From: an uncultured bacterium
Lineage (GTDB): Bacteria; Krumholzibacteriota; Krumholzibacteriia; LZORAL124-64-63
Length of the DNA stretch: 9,288 bases
NCBI GenBank assembly: GCA_903847545.1
Contig: CAINDZ010000664.1
Span: 1-9,288 of the forward strand
Reading direction: 5' to 3'
The position numbers and the translations under genes are program-made. The notes under the pieces are model-generated. The model searched no databases, was not told where the DNA came from, and saw nothing but the letters and a program-made list of their open reading frames with translations. Positions 1-6,010 of the stretch are shown here, piece by piece. Position 1 is the stretch's first letter; every line of letters starts with the position of its first letter.

Positions 1-1121
1 GGCCGGTTGTCCAGCGCGCTCGGCAGGCGGAAGCCGTGCTCGACCAGGTTCAGCTTCCGCGAGCGGTCGCCCTGGTACATCGCCCCGATCTGCGGCACCG
101 TCGCGTGCGACTCGTCGATCACCAGAAGGAATTCCGGCGGGAAGTAGTCCATCAGGCAGGCCGGGCGCTCGCCGGCCGCCCGCCCGTCGAAATATCGCGA
201 ATAGTTCTCGACGCCGGCGCAGTGGCCGACCTGCTGGATCATCTCCATGTCGTACCGCGTGCGCGAGGCGAGCCGCTGCGCCTCGAGCACGCGCCCCGCC
301 CTGTCCAGTTCATGCAGCCTGTCCTCGAGGTCCCGCGACATGGCGTCGACCACCGCGCCGGTGCCGCCCTTCTCGGCCACGAACTGCGTCGCCGGATAGA
401 TCGCCGCCTCGCCCACCGATTCCAGGGCGCGCCCGGTCAGGGGCTCGACCCAGGTCAGCGACTCGATCTCGTCGCCGAAGAACTCCACCCGCAGGACGCG
501 CTCCTCGAACGCGGCCCGCACCTCCACCGTGTCGCCGCGCACGCGGAACGAGCCGAAACCCGCCTCGTGGTCGTTGCGCGCGTACTGGATGGCGACCAGG
601 TCCGCCAGCAGCTCGTCCCGGTCCCGTTCCTGGCCGCGCGCCAGCGCGATGATGCTCTCGCGGAACGTCCGCGGGTTGCCCACGCCGTAGATCGCCGACA
701 CGCTCGCCACCACGATGACGTCGCGCCTGGTCAGCAGGCTGCTCGTCGCGCGCAGCCGCAGGCGCTCGATCTCGTCGTTGATGCTGGTGTCCTTCTCGAT
801 GTACGTATTCGTGGCCGGGATGAAGGCCTCGGGCTGGTAGTAGTCGTAGTAGGAGATGAAGTACTCGACGGCGTTGTCGGGGAAGAAGCCCTTGAGCTCC
901 CCGTACAGCTGCGCCGCGAGCGTCTTGTTGTGGCTGAACACGAGGGCGGGACGATCCAGCTGCGCGATCACGTTCGCGATCGTGAACGTCTTGCCCGAGC
1001 CGGTGACGCCGAGCAGCGTCTGGCACCGCTTGCCGGCGCGCGCGCCGGCCACCAGCGCGGCGATCGCCGAGGGCTGATCACCCGTCGGCGCGAACGGCGC
1101 CACCAGCCGGAAAAGCCCCAC
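1..1121 (-). CDS. uvrB: UvrABC excinuclease subunit B, N-terminal part (3' end beyond window)
   Basis: This is the damage-verifying helicase-like subunit of nucleotide excision repair. It acts in the cytoplasm, is loaded by UvrA and then recruits UvrC. About 373 residues are visible; the family is usually about 670, so the C-terminal helicase motifs and UvrC-binding region lie left of the window. Visible motifs are an N-terminal FxPTGDQPxAI block (about residues 10-20), Walker A GVTGSGKT (38-45), the DNA-clamping beta-hairpin YYDYYQPEAFIP (91-102), VSAIYGVG (141-148), a YARND/FRVRGD block, the DESH Walker B (336-339) and a GFRLPSALDNR segment at the window edge. I chose the GTG at 1121-1119 because a G-rich ribosome binding site (GGGGGGA) lies just upstream and the product then starts where UvrB proteins normally do. 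The spacer is short. The gene begins 16 nt after the RodZ-like gene, so it is probably co-transcribed with it. The family call is very secure; the start is fairly secure. Confidence 0.97.
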   Translation of the reverse strand, partial: MGLFRLVAPFAPTGDQPSAIAALVAGARAGKRCQTLLGVTGSGKTFTIANVIAQLDRPALVFSHNKTLAAQLYGELKGFFPDNAVEYFISYYDYYQPEAFIPATNTYIEKDTSINDEIERLRLRATSSLLTRRDVIVVASVSAIYGVGNPRTFRESIIALARGQERDRDELLADLVAIQYARNDHEAGFGSFRVRGDTVEVRAAFEERVLRVEFFGDEIESLTWVEPLTGRALESVGEAAIYPATQFVAEKGGTGAVVDAMSRDLEDRLHELDRAGRVLEAQRLASRTRYDMEMIQQVGHCAGVENYSRYFDGRAAGERPACLMDYFPPEFLLVIDESHATVPQIGAMYQGDRSRKLNLVEHGFRLPSALDNR

Positions 1122-1137
1122 GATTCCCCCCGGATGG

Positions 1138-2082
1138 TCAGGGCAGGCCGGGCGACCCGGCCGCCATGAGGTCCACGGTGACCTCGCCGCCGTCGGGCGG
1201 CGCGACCAGCTCCCGCGGTTGCCCGTTCACGGTCAGCGTCACGCCCTGCACCGTCCCCAGCCGCAGGCTCACGCGGGACAGGGCCGTCCAGTACACCACG
1301 TCGCCGCCGCCGGGCAGGGCGTACGCGCGCCCCGCCTCGATGGCCGCCGCCGGCAGGGTGTCGAGGGCCGCCGTCGCCCAGGCCACCTCGACGAAGGCCG
1401 CCTCAGCATCGCGCCGCACCGCCACCGGCACCGGCGCCGCCGCCACCAGGCGCACCACCAGCGGCCACGAGCGGCCGTCCGTGAACGTCGCCGGGTCGCG
1501 GGACACCGCAGTGCTGTCGCCGGACACCGACGTGCTGTCGCCGGCCACCGGCCCGCCGTCGGACGCGATCGGCGCGCCTTCCGTCGCCGGGATGCCGGCG
1601 CCGGCCGTCGCCGCGCCGTCGTCCACCATAGTCGCCAGCGTCGACTCCGCGCCGTCCCCGCCCGCCGCCACCGGCGCCTCGTCACCGCGCCCGGCCCACA
1701 GCACCGCGCCGACGGCCAGGCCGGCGACGACGATCGCGCCGGCCGCAACCCGGCCCCACGGCATGCCGACGCGCCGGATGCGCACGTTCTCCTCGCGCGG
1801 CGAAGGCGCGGCCGCCTCCAGCCGCGGCGCCTCGCGCTCGGGGCCGCCCATCAGCGCCAGCACGTCCTCGACCGGCAGCCCCAGTTCCTTGGCGCACGAG
1901 CGCACGAAGCTGCGCGCGTAGATGGGCCCGGACAGGCGGTGATACTCGTCGGCCTCGAGCGCCGCGAGCGACCCGGCGGGGATCTTCGTGCGATCCGCCA
2001 GGTCGTCAAGCGTCCACCCGCGCTGCCGGCGCGCCGCGGCGATCACGGCGCCGGGCGACTTGCCTTCCTCGAAACTCGCCAT
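1138..2082 (-). CDS. rodZ: RodZ-like membrane protein: N-terminal HTH, one TM, C-terminal DUF4115-type domain
   Basis: This 314-residue protein has the three-part layout of RodZ, the bitopic inner-membrane partner of the MreB cytoskeleton in rod-shape maintenance. Residues 7-75 form a cytoplasmic Cro/C1-like helix-turn-helix of the RodZ type (AARRQRGWTLDDLADRTKI, then ALEADEYHRLSGPIYARSFV). A single hydrophobic segment spans about 110-129. A long Ala/Gly/Ser/Thr/Asp-rich linker (about 131-203) follows and includes a heptad repeat. A small beta domain (about 205-306) ends in VSLRLGTVQGVTLTVNG, as in DUF4115. The ATG at 2082-2080 is supported by GGAGG at 2092-2088 with a 5-nt spacer. The frame stays open far upstream into valS, but that part is an out-of-frame shadow. 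The gene starts 32 nt after valS stops and ends 16 nt before uvrB, so it is probably the middle gene of an operon. The RodZ role is inferred from architecture; no mreB gene is visible nearby. Confidence 0.86.
   Translation of the reverse strand: MASFEEGKSPGAVIAAARRQRGWTLDDLADRTKIPAGSLAALEADEYHRLSGPIYARSFVRSCAKELGLPVEDVLALMGGPEREAPRLEAAAPSPREENVRIRRVGMPWGRVAAGAIVVAGLAVGAVLWAGRGDEAPVAAGGDGAESTLATMVDDGAATAGAGIPATEGAPIASDGGPVAGDSTSVSGDSTAVSRDPATFTDGRSWPLVVRLVAAAPVPVAVRRDAEAAFVEVAWATAALDTLPAAAIEAGRAYALPGGGDVVYWTALSRVSLRLGTVQGVTLTVNGQPRELVAPPDGGEVTVDLMAAGSPGLP
1501..1563. repeat. 21-bp in-frame tandem repeat in the RodZ-like linker
   Basis: Two nearly identical 21-bp units (1501-1521 and 1522-1542) differ only at the ninth and tenth bases (ca versus ac). 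A third, degenerate copy follows to about 1563. The period is seven codons, giving GDSTSVS and GDSTAVS in the periplasmic-side linker of the RodZ-like protein. This looks like slippage-type expansion of a disordered Ser/Thr/Asp-rich spacer. The repeat is directly visible; any effect of copy number on linker length is inference. Confidence 0.75.
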
Positions 2083-2114
2083 CTCTGCCTCCACGCGAAC
2101 GTCGCGCCGACTGC

Positions 2115-4880
2115 TCAGTCGAGGTCCCTGATCCGCGCCGCCAGCGTGGCGGCCTTGGCTTCGTTCTCGGCGAGCGTCTCGCGCTGCTGCGCGACGACCT
2201 GCGCCGGGGCATTGGCCGTGAACTTCTCGTTCGACAGCTTCGCCCGCATCCCCGCCAGCCAGCCCTCGAGCTTGTCGAGCTCCTTCTGGAGCCTCTGCCG
2301 TTCCTTGTCGAGATCGACCAGGCCCTTCATCGGCAGGAACACCTCGACGGCCCCGGCCACGCCCGCGCCCGCGGGATGCGGCGCCGGTCCGTCGCCGGCC
2401 ACGGACACGCGCTCCAGCTTGGCGAGCAGCGCCACCAGCGGCGCGTTCGCCTCGAGCGCGGCACGCCGGGCGGCATCCGTCGTGCGCAGGACACCCTCGC
2501 CGCGCAGGCCCGGCGCCACGCCGAGCTCCGCGCGCAGGTTCCGCAGGACGCCGACGATCTCCATCACCTCGGCGAAGGCCGCCGCCTCGCCCGCGAACGG
2601 CGCCTCGCCGCCGCAAACGGGGAACGACGACGTCATCAGGAAGCCGTCCGCGGGCGGCAGCCAGCTCCAGAGTTCCTCCGTGATGAACGGCATCACCGGG
2701 TGCAGAAGCTTGTAGGAGACGCCCAGGCACAGGACGGCCACGGCCAGCGCCGGTTCGCGGCGGGCGGGGTCGCGCAGGCGCGGCTTGATCGCCTCGAGGT
2801 ACCAGTCGCAGAACTCGTGGCGGAAGAAGTTGAACACCTCGTACGAGGCGTCGTTCAGGCGACGGCGCTCGAGGTTGGCGTCGCAGTCGGCGGTCACCCG
2901 GTACATCTGGGCGACCAGCCAGCGGTCGGCCGCGTCCAGGTCCTCGTCGCGCACGGCCAGCGGCAACTCGCCGCCGAACACGCCGCGCCAGGTCGCGCGC
3001 AGCGCCTCGGCGGGCGCCTCCTGCCACGCGGCCGCCGGCGCGACCGCCGACAGGTCCAGCGTGCGCGGCGCGGCGCCGGGCTTCACGGCCGCCACGCCGG
3101 CCTCGTCCCAGTAGCCGAGCACCAGCTTGGTCGCCTGGAAGATCTTGTTGCAGAAGTTGCGCCCCACCTCGAGCGTCGTCTCGTCGAAGAAGACATCGGC
3201 GCCGGTCGGCGTCAGCATCACGAGGCTGCAGCGCAGCGCGTCGGCGCCGTACTTGTCCATCAGGTCGATCGGGTCCGGGCTGTTGCCCAGCGACTTGCTC
3301 ATCTTGCGGCCCTGGCCGTCGCGCACGATGCCGGTGAACAGCACCTCGCCGAACGGCTTCTCGCCCAGGAACTCGTAGCTGGCCATCACCATGCGGGCGA
3401 CCCAGAAGAAGATGATGTCCGCCGCCGTCACCAGGACCGACGTCGGGTGGAACCGCTCAAGGTCGTCGGTCCGCTCGGGCCAGCCCAGCGGCGAGAACGT
3501 CCACAGCCAGCTGCTGAACCACGTGTCCAGCACGTCCGTGTCGCGCACCAGGCGCGTGCCGCCGCAGGCCGTGCACGCCGTGGGCTCGGCCGCCGCGGCG
3601 ATCTCGGCGCCGCAACCCTGGCAGTACCAGACCGGGATCTGGTGCCCCCACCACAGCTGACGGCTGATGCACCAGTCGCGGATGTTCTGCATCCAGTTGT
3701 TGTAGACGCCGACCCAGCGGTCCGGGTACAGGCGGATCTCGCCGTCGGCGACGGCCGCGAGCGCGGGCTGCGCCAGCTGGTCCATGCGCAGGAACCACTG
3801 CTTGGACAGGTACGGCTCGATGACGGTGCCGCAGCGGTCGTGGTGCCCCACCTGGTGCACGTGCTTCTCGACCTTGTCCAGCAGCCCCTCGGCCTCGAGC
3901 GCCGCGACGACCTCCTTGCGCGCCTTCTTGCGGTCCAGCCCGGCGAACCGGCCGGCCTGCTCGTTCATCACGCCCGAGGGCGTCATGCAGATGACCTGCG
4001 GCAGCCCGTGCCGCCGCCCCACCTGGAAGTCGTTGGGGTCGTGCGCCGGCGTGATCTTGACGAAGCCCGTCCCCTTCTCGGGGTCGGCGTGGTGATCGCC
4101 GATCACGGGGATCTCGCGGTCGGTCAGCGGCAGCTTCACCAGGCGGCCGATGAACTGCTTCCGCTGCGGGTCGTTCGGGTGCACGGCCACGGCGACGTCG
4201 CCGAACATGGTCTCGGGCCGCGTCGTCGCGACCGTCACGTGACCCGAGCCGTCGGCCAGCGGGTAGCGCAGGTGCCACAGGCTGCCCTCGACCTCGCGGT
4301 GCTCGACCTCGTCGTCGCTGATCGCCGTCAGGTCGTGCGGGCACCAGTTGACCAGGTAGACGTCGCGATAGATCAGGTCCTTCTCGCGCAGGCGCAGGAA
4401 CGCCTCGGTGACGGCGCGGTTGCGCGCCTCGTCCATCGTGAACGCCTCGCGGCTCCAGTCCAGCGAACAGCCCAGCCGCCGGATCTGCGTCGTGATGCGA
4501 CCGTGCGTGTGTTCCTTCCACTCCCAGGCGCGCCTGAGGAACTCGTCGCGCCCCGCCTCGCGCTTGTCGATGCCCTGCTCGGCCATCTGCCGCGAGACGA
4601 CCTGTTCCGTCGCGATGCTCGCGTGGTCGGTGCCGGGCACCCACAGCGTCGGACGCCCCTTCATGCGCGCCCACCGGATGAGCGTGTCCTGGACCGAGTT
4701 GCCCAGGCAGTGACCCATATGAAGGATGCCGGTCACGTTCGGCGGCGGCAGGGTGATCACGAACGGGTCGCCGGCGGCGTCGTCGGCCGGACGGAACAGG
4801 CCGGCCTCCTCCCAGGTCCGGTAACACTTTTCCTCAAGCCCGCCGGGGGTGTACTGGGCCATGTCGCGAAGGTCAGCCAA
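2115..4880 (-). CDS. valS: Valyl-tRNA synthetase
   Basis: This class I aminoacyl-tRNA synthetase charges tRNA-Val with valine in the cytoplasm. From the TTG start it has 921 residues, a normal length. Motifs in order are the HIGH-type signature HMGH in PPPNVTGILHMGH (54-57), a CP1 editing domain with TTRPET (219-224), GTGFVKITPAHDPND and KQWF, the catalytic block DWCISRQLWWGHQIPVW, two CxxC pairs (420/423 and 436/439) typical of a bound zinc, DVLDTWFSSWLW, the KMSKS loop (526-530), an anticodon-binding domain, and a Leu/Lys/Glu-rich C-terminal coiled-coil arm (about 848-921). The TTG at 4880-4878 has AGGAG at 4893-4889 with an 8-nt spacer. The first suitable ATG, six codons further in at 4862-4860 (915 residues, MAQYTPGGLEEKC), has no such site, so either start is possible. 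It is the first gene of the probable valS-rodZ-uvrB operon. I saw no T-box signature in the leader. Confidence 0.97.
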   Translation of the reverse strand: MADLRDMAQYTPGGLEEKCYRTWEEAGLFRPADDAAGDPFVITLPPPNVTGILHMGHCLGNSVQDTLIRWARMKGRPTLWVPGTDHASIATEQVVSRQMAEQGIDKREAGRDEFLRRAWEWKEHTHGRITTQIRRLGCSLDWSREAFTMDEARNRAVTEAFLRLREKDLIYRDVYLVNWCPHDLTAISDDEVEHREVEGSLWHLRYPLADGSGHVTVATTRPETMFGDVAVAVHPNDPQRKQFIGRLVKLPLTDREIPVIGDHHADPEKGTGFVKITPAHDPNDFQVGRRHGLPQVICMTPSGVMNEQAGRFAGLDRKKARKEVVAALEAEGLLDKVEKHVHQVGHHDRCGTVIEPYLSKQWFLRMDQLAQPALAAVADGEIRLYPDRWVGVYNNWMQNIRDWCISRQLWWGHQIPVWYCQGCGAEIAAAAEPTACTACGGTRLVRDTDVLDTWFSSWLWTFSPLGWPERTDDLERFHPTSVLVTAADIIFFWVARMVMASYEFLGEKPFGEVLFTGIVRDGQGRKMSKSLGNSPDPIDLMDKYGADALRCSLVMLTPTGADVFFDETTLEVGRNFCNKIFQATKLVLGYWDEAGVAAVKPGAAPRTLDLSAVAPAAAWQEAPAEALRATWRGVFGGELPLAVRDEDLDAADRWLVAQMYRVTADCDANLERRRLNDASYEVFNFFRHEFCDWYLEAIKPRLRDPARREPALAVAVLCLGVSYKLLHPVMPFITEELWSWLPPADGFLMTSSFPVCGGEAPFAGEAAAFAEVMEIVGVLRNLRAELGVAPGLRGEGVLRTTDAARRAALEANAPLVALLAKLERVSVAGDGPAPHPAGAGVAGAVEVFLPMKGLVDLDKERQRLQKELDKLEGWLAGMRAKLSNEKFTANAPAQVVAQQRETLAENEAKAATLAARIRDLD

Positions 4881-4888
4881 GGATCCCA

Positions 4889-4893
4889 CTCCT
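4889..4893 (-). promoter_or_regulatory. Ribosome binding site that favours the TTG start of valS
   Basis: On the minus strand AGGAG is followed by eight bases and then TTG (4880-4878) in the valS frame. The same site would lie 26 nt from the ATG at 4862, too far to serve it. An in-frame GTG at 4889-4887 overlaps the site itself and is therefore unlikely. The start choice is inference from spacing. Confidence 0.6.
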
Positions 4894-4947
4894 GTCGCCG
4901 CGGAAGCCCGCGCCTGCGGAAATGTCAACGCGGAAGCAAGTTGGCAA

Positions 4948-4974
4948 ATTAGCATCCGGCCTGCCACGGGGCAA
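4948..4974 (-). promoter_or_regulatory. Weak candidate sigma70 promoter for the valS operon
   Basis: Read on the minus strand, TTGCCC (4974-4969) is followed 15 nt later by GCTAAT (4953-4948), each four of six matches to consensus. A TAATTT one base on gives 17-nt spacing with a poorer -10. Position is sensible, about 68 nt before the valS TTG. The spacing and match are mediocre, so this is only the best of several weak candidates. Confidence 0.25.
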
Positions 4975-5214
4975 CGGATTCCCCTGTCCGATGTCCGGAA
5001 ACCGCAAAATCGCCGATCCTTGTCGTTTTCTGAGCTTACGGGTCCTATTTTGATTTCTGTACACACCATACCTCAAGGAAATTTACCCGGTATCGGAAAA
5101 ATATGCTTCCAGCGTCGCGACAAATGGAGTAAGTTGGCTTGTGGAAAGCGCAGGAAATCGCCCGTAACGTCCCGCTCTGAAAGGTTCACGGGACAAACAT
5201 CGTGGGGGATCTAC

Positions 5215-5805
5215 ATGAGAAAGCTACTGCTTGGAATGTGCATGCTGCTGGCCCTGACCGGCAATGCTTGGGCGCAGCTCGACCCTGATGATGATGGCAT
5301 CGGCGTCTACTTCGATCCCTGCGCCTGCAACAACTGCATCACGATGCCCGTCGGCGCGCACCGCGCCTTCCTGGTCATCACCCACCCGACCAGCCCCGCG
5401 GGTGTCCACGGCTGGGAAGCCAAGATGTGGGCCGAGGGCCCGATCTTCATCACCAACGTCGACGTCATGGGCGTGAACGTCAACGTTGGCACCCCGCCCG
5501 AATACATGGTCGGCATCGTTGATCCGCTGATCAACCCGTTCACGTACCCGGCCGTGGTCGTGGGCATCATCGACTTCTACCTGTCGAGCACCGCCTCGCC
5601 GGCGTACTTCTACATCGACGGCATCCGCTTCCACTCGCTGCCGGAGAAGATGCCCGCCTACCTCGACGGCTCTGACACCAACGTCATCAAGAAGCTGCAG
5701 CAGTCGACCGGCGGCCGCACCTTCCCGGTGGCCACGATCAACGGCGAGTGCGCCGTGCCGGCCGAGAGCCAGAGCTGGGGCGACGTCAAGGCGCTGTTCC
5801 GCTAG
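5215..5805 (+). CDS. Small secreted protein of unknown function, Cys-containing
   Basis: I do not recognise a characterised function. The 196-residue product starts with a clear Sec signal peptide: MRK, a hydrophobic core LLLGMCMLLALTG, and a likely signal peptidase I cut after NAWA (residue 20). The mature part opens with DPDDDGIGVYFD and a Cys cluster (C36, C38, C41). With C179 near the end these could form disulfides outside the cytoplasm. Alternating hydrophobic stretches (AFLVIT, AVVVGIIDFYL, YFYIDGIRF) suggest a beta-sandwich-like fold. The C-terminus WGDVKALFR resembles the ending of similar short exported proteins I associate with uncultured FCB-group bacteria; this is from memory only. 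No lipobox or obvious sorting tail is present. The ATG at 5215 has a GGGGGA site at 5204-5209 and a 5-nt spacer; the frame is open back to 4849, but that part lacks protein character. It is monocistronic, closed by the terminator at 5857-5890. Confidence 0.85.
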   Translation: MRKLLLGMCMLLALTGNAWAQLDPDDDGIGVYFDPCACNNCITMPVGAHRAFLVITHPTSPAGVHGWEAKMWAEGPIFITNVDVMGVNVNVGTPPEYMVGIVDPLINPFTYPAVVVGIIDFYLSSTASPAYFYIDGIRFHSLPEKMPAYLDGSDTNVIKKLQQSTGGRTFPVATINGECAVPAESQSWGDVKALFR

Positions 5806-5856
5806 GCACGCCGTCTGAAGGCCCCGCGGTCCTCGACCCGGCGCCACAAACCGACG

Positions 5857-5890
5857 AAGCAGGGCCCGCACACGCGGGCCCTGTTTCTTT
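5857..5890 (+). terminator. Strong rho-independent terminator after the secreted-protein gene
   Basis: A perfect 10-bp stem CAGGGCCCGC/GCGGGCCCTG (5860-5869 and 5874-5883) encloses an ACAC loop. It extends by a G-T and two A-T pairs, and is followed by TTTCTTT. It lies 51 nt after the stop codon and isolates this gene from the phosphatase gene, which has its own promoter. Confidence 0.92.
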
Positions 5891-5921
5891 ACCCACGCAT
5901 CGACCGCGCGCCAACGAATGC

Positions 5922-5949
5922 TTGGCAGGCCGGAACCCCGTGGTACAAT
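5922..5949 (+). promoter_or_regulatory. Sigma70-type promoter with extended -10 for the sensor phosphatase gene
   Basis: TTGGCA (5922-5927) and TACAAT (5944-5949) each match consensus at five of six positions and are 16 nt apart. A TGG directly before the -10 makes an extended -10 element. Transcription should start near 5956, so the ATG at 5918, the first in the long open frame, would be upstream of the RNA. The resulting leader to the TTG at 6011 is about 55 nt. Confidence 0.75.
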
Positions 5950-5998
5950 CGCGCCTGTTGCGGTTGCGGCCGTGACGCCTGGGACGGCCCCCAATCGC

Positions 5999-6002
5999 GG
6001 AG
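5999..6002 (+). promoter_or_regulatory. Ribosome binding site deciding the TTG start of the sensor phosphatase
   Basis: GGAG (within GCGGAG) is followed by eight bases and TTG at 6011 in the phosphatase frame. The only other candidate downstream of the promoter is GTG at 5972, which has merely a weak GCGG before it and a leader of about 16 nt. Confidence 0.6.
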
Positions 6003-6010
6003 CGCACGAC

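Larger units (their letters stand above)
4881..5214. other. Divergent intergenic region between the valS operon and the secreted-protein gene
   Basis: These 334 nt are clearly richer in A and T than the flanking genes, most of all at about 5020-5130, as expected for a divergent promoter region. Three GCGGAA direct repeats occur at 4900, 4916 and 4930 in the valS leader. A TGTACA palindrome lies within CTGTACACACC near 5057. Open frames cross the region on both strands, but they only extend the flanking genes and show no protein character. I found no convincing -35/-10 pair for the plus-strand gene and no RNA gene or riboswitch. Confidence 0.5.

Noticed and set aside
36..1169. 377-codon plus-strand frame opposite uvrB
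   Set aside because: Shadow of uvrB: no motifs, no RBS, low-complexity composition.
1138..3027. 629-codon minus-strand frame including the RodZ-like gene
   Set aside because: Only the part from 2082 down is protein-like and has an RBS; the upstream half overlaps valS in another frame and is Arg/Gly/Ala-rich.
2376..4952. 858-codon open frame on the plus strand opposite valS
   Set aside because: Composition is Arg/Ala/His/Val-rich with no recognisable domain, while the minus strand has unmistakable valyl-tRNA synthetase motifs. Long antisense frames are expected at this GC content.
4881..5069. N-terminal extension of valS to an ATG at 5069
   Set aside because: The extra 63-69 residues do not resemble the start of valyl-tRNA synthetases, lie in the AT-richer intergenic region, and the strong AGGAG site sits downstream of that ATG.
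4881..5110. T-box or other riboswitch in the valS leader
   Set aside because: I looked for a TGGNACCGCG-like T-box motif and a terminator-type hairpin on the minus strand and saw neither.
5134..5150. Sigma54-like site TTGGCTTGTGGAAAGCG before the secreted-protein gene
   Set aside because: GG and GC are 10 nt apart as required and TTGGC fits the -24 box, but the -12 side (AAGCG) is a poor match to TTGCW and no activator gene is nearby.
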